A stretch of DNA of 64,000 bases from Dysgonomonas sp. Marseille-P4361 (GCF_900343125.1 NZ_OPYL01000003.1:372001-436000), one strand, 5' to 3'. Counted from the first letter of the stretch, positions 8,197 through 17,423 are shown. Program-made: numbers and translations. The notes: a model not told the origin generated them from the sequence alone.

Positions 8197-9291
8197 ATGA
8201 AAAAGCACAGAAAAAAATCAATCAACACCTTATTATTGAGCTTATTACTATTTACCACTCCAATCCTTAAAGCTCAACACAGAGCTGATCAGCAAAAATT
8301 AGATAATGAGAGCTCCTTTTCGATGATACTCTTAGGTGACCCTCAAGGATATGTAAAATACGATATAAATCAGGCAATATTTGATTTATGCACATCTTGG
8401 ATAGCCGATAATATTGAAAATCTAAATATTAAAGCCGTCCTATGTACAGGAGACCTCGTTGAGCAAAATGAAAACATTGTACTTAACAGAGCAATGCTAA
8501 ATCAGACCAGTAAAGAAATGTGGGAAGCAAGTTCTCAGGCATTCAAACGTTTAGACAATAAAGTGCCATATATAATTTCTTGCGGAAACCACGACTATGG
8601 CTACAAACACTCAGAGAATGGAATAACAAACTTTCCTGACTATTTCCCTTTCGAAAGAAACTCTACTTGGCGCAATACCTGCATATCTAATTACCCAAAC
8701 CGCAACCAAAAATCCTCTATAGAGAATGCTGCTTTTGAATTTGAAGATCCAAATTGGGGGAAATTATTAGTTATTACATCCGAATTTCACCCTCGAGACG
8801 AAGTTCTACAATGGGCTTTGGATCTTGTTTCTTCAGACAAGTATATAAACCATAAAGTTATATTTATGACTCACGGCTATCTAACTAACGGCCCTGAGGC
8901 AAAATGGATAGAAAAAGACAACTACCCTCTAAGCCCCGGAAATGCAGGAAAAGACATCTGGGAAAAGCTTATAAATAAATCTCCTAATATAGAATTGGTT
9001 ATATGTGGGCACACTGGTGATGGCAATCAAAAGTTTGAAGACAATGTTTCTTTCCGAACAGACGAGAAGGCAAACCGAAAGAAAGCTTATCAAATGATGT
9101 TTAATGTTCAAACTCTAGGTGGAGGATGGGAAGGAAATGGTGGTGATGGCTGGTTACGCATCCTAGAATTTATGCCGGATGGAAAAACAATAAAAGTAAG
9201 AACTTACTCCCCTCTTTTCGGTATTTCACCATCAACAAAGCATTTAGCTAAGCGCACCGAAGCATTTGATCAATTCGACATTGTATTTTAA
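8197..9291 (+). CDS. Secreted calcineurin-like metallophosphoesterase, 364 aa
   Basis: The signal peptide (about residues 1-27, basic start then LLLSLLLFTTPILKA) places it in the periplasm or outside. Metal-binding motifs of the superfamily follow in order: GDPQ, TGDLVE, GNHDYGY, a single His in MTHGYL, and CGHTGDG. The substrate is not evident. It is followed closely by the Vat-like acetyltransferase gene (40 bp), suggesting one mRNA, though their roles seem unrelated. A TACTTTTG -7-like box lies about 40 bp upstream. Confidence 0.88.
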   Translation: MKKHRKKSINTLLLSLLLFTTPILKAQHRADQQKLDNESSFSMILLGDPQGYVKYDINQAIFDLCTSWIADNIENLNIKAVLCTGDLVEQNENIVLNRAMLNQTSKEMWEASSQAFKRLDNKVPYIISCGNHDYGYKHSENGITNFPDYFPFERNSTWRNTCISNYPNRNQKSSIENAAFEFEDPNWGKLLVITSEFHPRDEVLQWALDLVSSDKYINHKVIFMTHGYLTNGPEAKWIEKDNYPLSPGNAGKDIWEKLINKSPNIELVICGHTGDGNQKFEDNVSFRTDEKANRKKAYQMMFNVQTLGGGWEGNGGDGWLRILEFMPDGKTIKVRTYSPLFGISPSTKHLAKRTEAFDQFDIVF

Positions 9292-9331
9292 TAAATATCT
9301 TTATTAACTAAACAAACGAAAGGGCTAAGGT

Positions 9332-9964
9332 ATGTATGGACCAACACCAGACTCGATTTATCCAAATGAAAAGATAAAGCAGGTTTGCTTTATTAAAAAT
9401 GTTATTAAAAACCCCAATATCATCATTGGCGAATATACTTATTATGATGATGAAGATGGAGCCGAAAACTTTGAGGAACATGTAACTCATCATTACGATT
9501 TTATAGAAGATAAGCTTATCATTGGTAAATTTTGTGCAATAGGACGAGGCATTGAATTCATTATGAATGGAGCTAATCATAAGATGAATGCAATAACAAC
9601 ATATCCATTCAATATAATGGGACATGGATGGGAAAAGACTACACCATCTATAGAAGATTTACCAATAAAAGGCGATACTATTGTCGGAAATGATGTATGG
9701 ATAGGCCAAAATGTTACAATCATGCCTGGTATTAAAATAGGAAACGGAGCAATTATCGCGGCAAATTCAACAGTATCAAAAGATATTCCGGCATACCATA
9801 TTGCCGGAGGAAACCCTATAAGAATTATAAAGAAACGTTTTGAAGATGATCTTATAGACTATCTACAAAAACTTAAATGGTGGGACTGGTCTGCAGAGAA
9901 AATAACGGAAAATTTAGAGATTTTACTCAGTTCCGATTTAGATAAAATAAAACAGATAAGCTAA
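9332..9964 (+). CDS. Vat-like xenobiotic O-acetyltransferase (hexapeptide repeat), 210 aa
   Basis: Left-handed beta-helix acetyltransferase closely resembling streptogramin A acetyltransferases (Vat family). Visible landmarks: GEYTYYDD, KLIIGKFCAIGRG, NGANHKMNA with the catalytic His at about residue 83, YPFNIMGHGWEK, LPIKGDTIVGNDVWIGQNVTIMPG and IAGGNPIRIIKKRF, then KWWDW. Family members use acetyl-CoA to acetylate a hydroxyl on drugs such as virginiamycin M; the chromosomal version may have another natural substrate. Length matches the family (205-215 aa). No mobile element is adjacent. Confidence 0.85.
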   Translation: MYGPTPDSIYPNEKIKQVCFIKNVIKNPNIIIGEYTYYDDEDGAENFEEHVTHHYDFIEDKLIIGKFCAIGRGIEFIMNGANHKMNAITTYPFNIMGHGWEKTTPSIEDLPIKGDTIVGNDVWIGQNVTIMPGIKIGNGAIIAANSTVSKDIPAYHIAGGNPIRIIKKRFEDDLIDYLQKLKWWDWSAEKITENLEILLSSDLDKIKQIS

Positions 9965-10217
9965 AGTTATATACTCAAATATACATCAAAGGGAATAACA
10001 TCAGAACAAAGTCTTTCTATTTTTAGCATTCTGAGCATTTTTTACTGTTTATTGAATAGTATTTTCCCTAGTATGTTATTAAAATAGCCGAATTTTACAG
10101 ATAATAAAACTAAGTCAAATAGGCTTGGGATGTAAGATTATGTCCATATATTATACCAGAAAGCAACAACTAGAGAGTAGTAATTCTAATATAAATACTA
10201 ATTAAACAATTAAACGA

Positions 10218-12715
10218 ATGATGAAAAAATCAATGCTTCTTTTCTTCTGCTTAGTATTATTGGCTGGCTGTAAGAGTGGAAAACAAAATCATGAAGTAAT
10301 TAAAAGTGATTTACGGGCACCAGCATACCCTCTAATCACAATTGATCCCTACACTAGTGGTTGGTCCTTTACCGACAAGCTATATGATGAATCAGTAAAG
10401 CATTGGACAGGTAAAAATTTCCCTCTCATCGGGGCTGTAAAGGTAGATAATCAAGTGTATCGCTTCATGGGGACAGAAGACATACCTATGATTGCTGTTG
10501 CTCCAACTTCTGAACAAGGAGGATGGACAGGCAAGTTTACTACAACCAAACCGTCAGGAGACTGGTTTAGCAAAGACTTTAACGACAGCAACTGGCAAGA
10601 AGGTTCTGCTTCATTTGGTTCAATACCTGAAGAACCTACAGCAAAAACGACATGGAATACCGAATTTATCTGGGTAAGACGTACAATTAACTTAGAAGAA
10701 GATTTAGTTGGTAAAAAAGTTTTCTTAGAATATTCACATGACGATGATGCTATCATATACATCAATGGAATAGAAGTTGTGAACACAGGAAATGCTTGCA
10801 AAAAGAATGCTCTCCTACCTCTATCGGATGAGGTGTTAGCTACATTGAAGAAAGGAGAGAATATCATCTCAGGATTCTGTCACGACCGTGGAGGAATTGC
10901 TTTATTCGACTTTGGCATCGTAAGAGAAACTGAACATAAAGAACTCTTAGTAAATACAGCTGTACAAAATCAGTAGATGTGCAAGCAACTCAAACTCATT
11001 ATGTATTTACATGCGGAGAGGTAGATTTGAAAGTCACTTTTTCTGCGCCATTATTTATGGATGACTTAGACCTTATTTCACGCCCAGTAAACTATATAAG
11101 CTATGAAGTTACATCTAACGATGCAAAGAATCATGATGTAGATCTATATTTTGAAGCTTCTCCGGCTTGGGCTTTGGATAAGCCATTGCAAGAAGCTGTT
11201 CTTGAAGGCTTCCAAGATGATGATATGGTATTCTTAAAGACAGGTAGCAAAGAACAAACAATTTTAGGTAAAAGTGGGGATAATGTTCGTATAGACTGGG
11301 GTTATTTTTATTTAGCAGCTGAAAAAGAGAACACATATTGCAGCATTGGACAAAGCGAAGCATTAAGAACAGACTTTGTTGAAGGAACTAAAACTGAATC
11401 TTTAAACAAAAGTGAAAATAGTGGAGACAAACTGGCTCTAACACGTTCTCTCGGAAATGTGAACAATGCCTCAGGTAAAATCATGTTAGGATATGATGAT
11501 ATCTATTCTATTCAGTACTTTGGAGAAAATCTGCGCCCTTATTGGAACAGAAAAGGGGATCAAAATATTGTTGACATTTTCAAAAAAGCAAATCAAGAAT
11601 ATGACCAACTCATAGAAAGATGTTATCAGTTTGATAAAAACTTGATGGAAATTGCTATTCAATCGGGAGGCAAGAACTATGCAGAACTTTGTGCTTTAGC
11701 ATACCGTCAAGCTATTTCTGCTCACAAGTTGGTAGAAACCCCTAACGGCGATCTTGCTTTTTTATCGAAAGAGAATTTCAGTAATGGGTCTATTGGGACT
11801 GTAGATGTTACATATCCTTCAGCCCCACTATTTTTGTACTATAATCCGGAATTAGCCAAAGGTCTATTAAATCACATATTCTATTATAGTGAAAGTGGTA
11901 AATGGGTAAAACCATTCCCTGCTCATGACGTAGGTACTTACCCTCTGGCTAACGGACAAACATACGGAGGAGATATGCCTGTAGAAGAGGCTGGAAACAT
12001 GCTAGCCTTAACTGCTGCTATTGCTAGGATAGAGGGAAATGCTAACTATGCAAAAAAGCACTGGAAAACATTAACTACTTGGGCTGATTATCTTGTAGAA
12101 AAAGGACTTGATCCTGAAAATCAACTTTGCACTGATGACTTTGCAGGACATTTTGCTCACAATGTGAACCTATCAGTAAAAGCGATTATGGGTGTAGCAT
12201 CTTATGGATACTTAGCCGACATGTTAGGTCAAAAAGATATTGCAGAGAAATATACTGCAAAGGCTAAAGAGATGGCACAAGAGTGGATGAAAATGGCTGA
12301 TGATGGGGATCATTACCGCTTAACCTTTGACAAACTGGGAACATGGAGTCAAAAATACAATCTGATATGGAACAAGGTACTAAATCTAGGCATCTTCCCT
12401 GCTGAAGTAGCACAAAAAGAACTAGCTTATTACTTGACTAAGCAAAACAAATATGGTCTTCCTCTCGACAATCGTGAGACTTATACTAAAACTGACTGGA
12501 TCATATGGACTGCAACATTAGCTGATGATAAAGCTACTTTTGAGAAATTCATCGACCCTGTGCATTTATTTATGAACGAAACTGTCGATCGTGTTCCTAT
12601 GTCTGACTGGGTATTCACAGATAAGCCTAACCAAAGAGGATTTCAAGCGAGATCTGTTGTTGGTGGTTATTACATCAAAATGCTAGAAGATAAACTAAAC
12701 CCGAATAGAAAGTAA
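10218..12715 (+). pseudogene. Secreted glutaminase-family protein (DUF4964/DUF5127/DUF4965/DUF1793), split by a 1-base frameshift
   Basis: The first frame (10218-10976) encodes a lipoprotein signal (LLLFFCLVLLAGC) and the N-terminal module, ending ...VNTAVQNQ-stop. The second frame (10979-12715) resumes ...VDVQATQTHYVFTCGEVDLKVTF and runs through the alpha/alpha barrel to the end. Adding one A to the AAAA run at 10966-10969 restores VNTAVQKSVDVQATQT and one ~832-residue protein, the normal length for the family. Relatives are annotated as glutaminase A-like periplasmic or surface enzymes. As sequenced the gene is broken; homopolymer sequencing error is a real alternative. Codon use is the same in both halves. 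Confidence 0.85.
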
Positions 12716-12739
12716 AACGTCTATTGATATTACAAAAAA

Positions 12740-12768
12740 GAGAGAAGCAAATTGCTTCTTTCTTTTTC
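12740..12768. terminator. Bidirectional terminator
   Basis: GAGAGAAGCA-AAT-TGCTTCTTTC hairpin flanked by A- and T-runs, between convergent genes. Confidence 0.75.
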
Positions 12769-12771
12769 TAT

Positions 12772-13272
12772 CTAAGAATTTGAACCATTCAAAATATCAA
12801 TTTCTTCTTCAATTACATCTAATTCTTCAGGAAGTATCTCCTCTACTTTCTTCTTTCGCCTAAAAATTATTATAGAATAAATAATAATAACAATTGTCGT
12901 TGCAGCCAGAAGATAAACACCTTTTCCTGCCTTTGGCAATTTATAGAACAGGTTAACGGTTACGATTGCGCTAAATACTCCTGTTATCATTAACAATATT
13001 CTAGCAAAACGAACTCTTAGGAAAAGCCAGAAAAGAATAACAAGGGAACTTAACACTGGAATTAGATAAACAACATGTGTTGAATATATCCAATCCTTCT
13101 TAGAGAAAAACTTAAAGAAGTTAGTCACTTTTGTCATCTTTTTCTGTAGTTCCGGTATATCCCACCCGGACACTTTGATTCCCCACATATCTAACCAAGG
13201 AAGAAAGAACGCAACAATAAGCAGTACTGCTAATAATAACTCGAAAGAGAGAAAACGATTTTTCTTAATCAT
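12772..13272 (-). CDS. Hypothetical four-helix membrane protein, 166 aa
   Basis: Four hydrophobic segments are visible, at about residues 9-26, 66-86, 90-108 and 118-136, followed by a basic FRRKKK stretch and a strongly acidic C-terminal tail (EEILPEELDVIEEEIDIL). The segment between helices 1 and 2 (about 40 residues, with WDIPELQKKM) would face outward. No family is recognised. It lies 18 bp downstream of the LuxR-type regulator on the same strand and is probably in its operon. Confidence 0.6.
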   Translation of the reverse strand: MIKKNRFLSFELLLAVLLIVAFFLPWLDMWGIKVSGWDIPELQKKMTKVTNFFKFFSKKDWIYSTHVVYLIPVLSSLVILFWLFLRVRFARILLMITGVFSAIVTVNLFYKLPKAGKGVYLLAATTIVIIIYSIIIFRRKKKVEEILPEELDVIEEEIDILNGSNS

Positions 13273-13290
13273 TTTATATCTATAAATCTT

Positions 13291-14169
13291 TTATAACTCA
13301 ACCTCATCGGCTGAAATGTAACCATGTGTCATACAATAAAATATAAGCCCCGAAACAGTCTTAATACCGAGTTTAGCTGTAATATTTTTCCGATGCGAAA
13401 GGACTGTATTCAAACTGATATTAAGCTTATCAGCAACCTCCTTATTCAAAAAGCCGAGAGCGACCAAACGAAGAACATCAAGCTCTCTTTGGGACAAATC
13501 TTTGTTTTTATTTGTTTTCAAAGTATTACTTGCTGCTATAAGCTCTTGTAAATCGGCCATTTCATACTCACCCAAGGCTTCAATCATTGGCTTAAGAATC
13601 TTGCCTCTAATTCTATTATTTTTTTCAAGATCTTTTTGAAAACTATCTATTGTAAATATTACAGCATAACACATATTCTCATTAAAGTTTCCTGAGATAT
13701 GTTTAATTATTATGCTTTTCAAATCGGCAAGGAGAGCCAAAGGAGTATCTCCATCTACCATCCCTTGCTCAATCTGCCCTGTCAACTCATCTTTAAATTC
13801 GGTAAACAGACGTCTTATCAATTTCAATTGCGTATTATTCGGATCACTCATCGAGAGAAATGCATTTAAGTGTTTCTCCAGATTATACAATTGCCCATGT
13901 ACGAGATAAGCATCTGTTTGCTTAAGATATTTAACGACAAGTTCTATATCAAATTTCTGAAGTTTCTTTTCAGGAAAATAGTCTTCGTTCAGAAAAGTGT
14001 TCAGTATTGCCAAAAAAAACTCCGTATTAACATCTACAGATTTACATATATCACCAATACTTCTATCTCCCAAACCCAGCTTAATACCAAAACGATTTAT
14101 TACAGGGATTAATTGATGGTTTTCTTCTACAACTTCGGATAATATGGATGATGAATCTAAAAAAATCAT
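13291..14169 (-). CDS. LuxR-type regulator with N-terminal DUF542/RIC-like domain, 292 aa
   Basis: The C-terminus (about 220-285) is a LuxR/GerE HTH: LSQRELDVLRLVALGFLNKEVADKLNISLNTVLSHRKNITAKLG. The N-terminus (about 5-60: SEVVEENHQLIPVINRFGIKLGLGDRSIGDICKSV) resembles the ScdA/DUF542 head of di-iron RIC proteins, but the usual paired Cys site reads LGLGD. The middle (about 80-200) is helical with scattered His (HGQLYNLEKH, IIKHISG), compatible with a hemerythrin-like fold. The domain order suggests a regulator sensing oxygen, NO or redox through this module; that is inference. It is divergent from the superoxide dismutase gene, 228 bp apart. Confidence 0.75.
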   Translation of the reverse strand: MIFLDSSSILSEVVEENHQLIPVINRFGIKLGLGDRSIGDICKSVDVNTEFFLAILNTFLNEDYFPEKKLQKFDIELVVKYLKQTDAYLVHGQLYNLEKHLNAFLSMSDPNNTQLKLIRRLFTEFKDELTGQIEQGMVDGDTPLALLADLKSIIIKHISGNFNENMCYAVIFTIDSFQKDLEKNNRIRGKILKPMIEALGEYEMADLQELIAASNTLKTNKNKDLSQRELDVLRLVALGFLNKEVADKLNISLNTVLSHRKNITAKLGIKTVSGLIFYCMTHGYISADEVEL

Positions 14170-14397
14170 ATATCAATCTATTATATGAAACAAATATAGT
14201 TATTAATTTCGAAAGTTTTTTTGTCATCCACATCTTTATAATTACGTCTATAGCGTCCTTCTTTCTACTTAGCTATCAATAGTTATAGATAAGGACAATA
14301 TGGAATTAAAAATAATTTATGACAATAAAGACAAAAATGTTAAACAAATTCTTCGCAAGGATTGTTAAATTCATAGTTGATAAGAAAGACAAAAAAA

Positions 14398-15072
14398 ATG
14401 AGAAAACTAATTATTGCTTATACAATGCTTTCAGTATTCTTGATAGGTACTGTAAATGCTCAAAATACAAATATTAACAACAAAAAAACAGAAACTATGA
14501 AATTTGAATTACCAAAGTTGCCTTATGCAACAAACGCATTAGAACCAGTTATCGGACAACAAACAATTGAATTGCATTACGGTAAACACCTTCAAACTTA
14601 TATCACTAACTTGAATAACCTTATTCAAGGAACTAAATTTGAAAATGCAGATCTAGAAACTATCGTAAAAGAAAGCGATGGTCCTATTTTCAACAATGCA
14701 GGTCAAACATTGAATCACAATATTTACTTCCTTTCTTTCAGCCCCAATGGTGGTGGTGAACCTAAAGGAAAACTTGCTGATGCAATTAATGCAGAATGGG
14801 GTTCTTTCGAAAACTTCAAAAAAGAGTTTAATGCAGCAGGAACAGCTGTTTTCGGTTCGGGTTGGGTATGGCTTTCTAAAGATAGCGAAGGTAAACTTCA
14901 CATCACTAAAGAAGCTAATGCAGGAAACCCTATCACAAAAGGATATACTCCGCTTCTAGGTTTTGACGTTTGGGAACATGCGTACTACTTAGATTATCAA
15001 AACCGTCGTGCAGACCACCTTGTTGAACTATGGAAGATCATAGACTGGGAAGCTGTTGGTGCACGTTACTAA
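14398..15072 (+). CDS. sodB: Superoxide dismutase (Fe/Mn type) with signal peptide, 224 aa
   Basis: Dismutates superoxide. The core begins at about residue 34 (MKFELPKLPYATNALEP). Metal ligands are the first His of HYGKH (residue 60), the His of LNHNIYF, and Asp/His of DVWEHAYYLDY. Gln in NNAGQTLNH is the iron-type active-site position. Unusually, a 33-residue extension precedes the core, MRKLIIAYTMLSVFLIGTVNAQ, a convincing Sec signal peptide, so the enzyme is predicted periplasmic. A longer frame starts at TTG 14377, but ATG 14398 gives the cleanest signal peptide. An internal ATG at residue 34 could yield a cytoplasmic form. Confidence 0.93.
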   Translation: MRKLIIAYTMLSVFLIGTVNAQNTNINNKKTETMKFELPKLPYATNALEPVIGQQTIELHYGKHLQTYITNLNNLIQGTKFENADLETIVKESDGPIFNNAGQTLNHNIYFLSFSPNGGGEPKGKLADAINAEWGSFENFKKEFNAAGTAVFGSGWVWLSKDSEGKLHITKEANAGNPITKGYTPLLGFDVWEHAYYLDYQNRRADHLVELWKIIDWEAVGARY

Positions 15073-15105
15073 TTGGAAGTATTTAATTTATAATACATAA
15101 ATAAA

Positions 15106-15137
15106 AAGAAGCAATCTGAAATCAGATTGCTTCTTTT
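15106..15137. terminator. Bidirectional terminator after superoxide dismutase
   Basis: GAAGCAATCTG ... CAGATTGCTTC, an 11-bp stem with a 4-nt loop, flanked by A- and T-runs, between convergent genes. Confidence 0.85.
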
Positions 15138-15156
15138 GTATCTATATAAAGCAAGT

Positions 15157-15825
15157 TTACTCTTCTAACGATTCTCCTTTATCAAAAACTTCTTCGGCAT
15201 AAAAGGAGTTTCCCGCACCTCCTTTTTCGATAAAGATCTTTTTAGCCACCTTACCCACAATCCTTGTTGTAATAGCATCAAAGGAACCGCCAACCACACC
15301 TCCAACTACAGGAACAGCCTTCCCCAAAGAAACAGCTCCCTTCTCTCCTACTTTGCTAGCAAGTTTAACGCTTACCTTCTCCACTATTCTCGAGAGCAGC
15401 TTTTCTCCTGCTTTTACACTTACTTCTTTTAATAGTTCTTTAGCTCCATTTCCGGCCATACTTATATAGACCAACGATTTCACGCGATCGTCTTGAACAT
15501 CGTGCCCACCCATATAAGCAATTGCCGTAATCATCCTAATCTGTATATAAATAACACTGGCAATATTAGCTGGCACAGTCAAAGGCATAACAGCCAGACC
15601 TCCGAGGCCTGTTACAAACCCGCTTGTCGCAGCCTTAGCTACCTGCCATTTAATCAGCGAATCTACTTGCTGCTCTAGACTGCCTTTTTGTTTCAAGAAA
15701 TTATTACCTAAATCATAGGCCGAATCAACACCGGCTAAACCACCTAGTGCCTTTTCATAAGCCCAATCCAATGTTTTAGCTATAATCCCTTTATTATCTT
15801 GTTTTACATTTCTTTGTGTTGCCAT
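15157..15825 (-). CDS. EcsC family protein, 222 aa
   Basis: The central region (about 60-130: AKAATSGFVTGLGGLAVMPLTVPANIASVIYIQIRMITAIAYMGGHDV) is characteristic of the EcsC family, membrane-associated proteins with Gly/Ala-rich helices and unknown biochemical role. A second glycine-rich stretch, GKAVPVVGGVVGGSFDA, follows near residue 180. The longer frame starts at a TTG (15846); the ATG at 15825 (MATQRNVKQ) is the better start. It appears monocistronic. Confidence 0.8.
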   Translation of the reverse strand: MATQRNVKQDNKGIIAKTLDWAYEKALGGLAGVDSAYDLGNNFLKQKGSLEQQVDSLIKWQVAKAATSGFVTGLGGLAVMPLTVPANIASVIYIQIRMITAIAYMGGHDVQDDRVKSLVYISMAGNGAKELLKEVSVKAGEKLLSRIVEKVSVKLASKVGEKGAVSLGKAVPVVGGVVGGSFDAITTRIVGKVAKKIFIEKGGAGNSFYAEEVFDKGESLEE

Positions 15826-15885
15826 ATATGTATTGTAACATTCCAAATATACGAAACAATAATGATGCCAATATATAAAAGAGAA

Positions 15886-15920
15886 AAAAGCGTCTCATCC
15901 ATTATAGATAAAACGCTTTT
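15886..15920 (-). terminator. Terminator of the thioredoxin-fold gene
   Basis: AAAAGCGT and ACGCTTTT arms with a 19-nt loop, followed on the minus strand by T-rich sequence, just after the stop of the gene at 15939. Confidence 0.65.
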
Positions 15921-15938
15921 AATAATTGATTAAATCTT

Positions 15939-16442
15939 TCAAATCTCATTTAAAACTTGATCTAATTCTTTTGGGCTTAAGTTCATGGCGATAATAACGC
16001 CATTCTCATCAATTAAATAATTTTTAAAGCCACTTTCCAATCGGTATTTTTTAAATACTTCTAAAGCATTGTCTTTTAGCAAAAACTGATATTCTGTATC
16101 AATTTTGTCCATTGCTAATGTTCTTTCAAAAACCGATTCATTCTTGTCAAAGGATATGGATAACATTTGAACTGCGTAACCTTCTTTCTCTATTAAATTC
16201 GAAAAAAGGACATTATTCTTATGAGAATTAGCATCATAAGCTGCCCAAAAATTCACCAATACCTTACGACCTCTTAGATCTGATAAATTAACTTTTATTC
16301 CTGATTCTTTTTCTAAATTTTTAATATCAGGAATTAGGTTTCCCGGATAAATACCTTCCGAAAGCCTAGAAGTTCTTGACGTATTAGAAGATAAACTTAT
16401 AAAGATTACCCCTACGATCAAGAGATACTTCAAATACTTCAT
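15939..16442 (-). CDS. TlpA/thioredoxin-fold exported protein lacking the CxxC, 167 aa
   Basis: A hydrophobic N-terminus (about 1-20, YLLIVGVIFISLSS) targets it to the envelope. Residues 33-165 follow the TlpA/AhpC-TSA pattern: PDIKNLEKESG..VNLSDLRGRKVLVNFWAAYDANSHKNN ... YLIDENGVIIAMNLSP. Where TlpA proteins have W-C-x-x-C, this one has Tyr69-Asp70-Ala-Asn-Ser73, so it cannot do thiol-disulfide exchange there. It may be a structural or ligand-binding member of the fold. Its mRNA leader is unusually structured (see the entry at 16507). Confidence 0.75.
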   Translation of the reverse strand: MKYLKYLLIVGVIFISLSSNTSRTSRLSEGIYPGNLIPDIKNLEKESGIKVNLSDLRGRKVLVNFWAAYDANSHKNNVLFSNLIEKEGYAVQMLSISFDKNESVFERTLAMDKIDTEYQFLLKDNALEVFKKYRLESGFKNYLIDENGVIIAMNLSPKELDQVLNEI

Positions 16443-16872
16443 AAAATAATCATTAGGTTACCACTAAGATTTCATTTTCTATTCCTCACAGATAAAAACA
16501 AAACCCTCCCAACTTTTGGGAACAAATAAGAAAACTTACGCTTAAGTCTTATTTATTTGTATATCGGGCACAAATATAATGCTTTAAATCAACAAAAAAG
16601 CCTTTTTAGAGTATTTTTATGCTAAAAAACACAAATAAATAATTGCACATCTAAACAAAAACTCTATTTTATAGTACAAAATTAAAGACTAAAATCGTTT
16701 ACCAGAAACACATTAAGTCACGCTGAAACCTATAAGAAAAAAAATAAAAACATTTACAACTTTTCCATCTCACATTTTCTATTTTTCTCATTAAATGCTA
16801 CATCTAAGGATAATGTCAAACTTTTTTATTTACTTTGTTTATTAGTGAACGATTGACACAATAATTTAATAA
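16443..16872. other. 430-bp divergent intergenic region
   Basis: Very AT-rich. It holds the promoter and structured leader of the minus-strand gene (16507-16578) on one side. The remaining ~290 bp before the DUF454 gene contain scattered A/T tracts and a TACTTTG-like box near 16840; I see no ORF or RNA gene there. Confidence 0.6.
16507..16578 (-). promoter_or_regulatory. Promoter and structured 5' leader of the redox-dead TlpA-like gene
   Basis: The minus strand shows TATATTTG (-7 box) at 16578-16571. Right after the expected start (about 16565) comes a long imperfect hairpin, 16560-16522, with outer arms ACAAATAA/TTATTTGT and inner arms ACTTA/TAAGT. A second hairpin TCCCAA-AAG-TTGGGA (16521-16507) follows, then GGGTTTTGTTTTTATC, which looks like a weak terminator. 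The two hairpins sit about 65 nt before the ATG. This could be an attenuated leader or a small RNA; no known riboswitch is recognised. Confidence 0.5.
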
Positions 16873-17325
16873 ATGACAAGGTACATTTTAATAGGGTTAG
16901 GATTAATAACATTAAGCTTAGGACTGATGGGTATTGTCACACCAGGACTCCCCACCACTCCTTTTATCCTTCTTACTGCTGCTCTATTTGCAAAAAGCTC
17001 CCCTCGTTTACATCAAAAATTACTCAACAATAGAGTAACCGGACCATACTTAAACAGAGTAAACAACGGGCTAGGGGTAAAAGGACTATTGATATCAATA
17101 AGCATTATGTGGTTTATGATTACTCTTAGCGTATTTTTTGTATTCAGAAACAGTGTAATGTTCTACATAATGCCATGTTTAGGAATAATTGGCACTATTG
17201 CCCAAATTATAGTTCTCAGCAAAAACAGAAGACGCAACAAAGTCAACGTACCATTATCTGAAAGCCATATCATTGCACAAGAAGCAGAACAACCTAAATC
17301 TTACAATATTAAAAAAAATGTATAA
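16873..17325 (+). CDS. DUF454 (YbaN) family membrane protein, 150 aa
   Basis: The N-terminus LIGLGLITLSLGLMGIVTPGLPTTPFILLTAALFAKSSPR is the DUF454 signature, with membrane segments at about 3-22, 26-44, 77-95 and 98-117. After that comes a polar tail (about 118-150). YbaN-type proteins are small inner-membrane proteins of unknown function, often next to heme, peptidoglycan or iron genes. It is 98 bp upstream of the DUF3467 gene on the same strand, with no terminator seen between them. Confidence 0.85.
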   Translation: MTRYILIGLGLITLSLGLMGIVTPGLPTTPFILLTAALFAKSSPRLHQKLLNNRVTGPYLNRVNNGLGVKGLLISISIMWFMITLSVFFVFRNSVMFYIMPCLGIIGTIAQIIVLSKNRRRNKVNVPLSESHIIAQEAEQPKSYNIKKNV

Positions 17326-17423
17326 TTGTGTTATATAATATACAAAACTCGCTTTGAGTTTAACTTTTAATTATGTTTCTTTGTATAAAGGCTAACTAAA
17401 TTCTTAGAGAAACTATCTATTAT

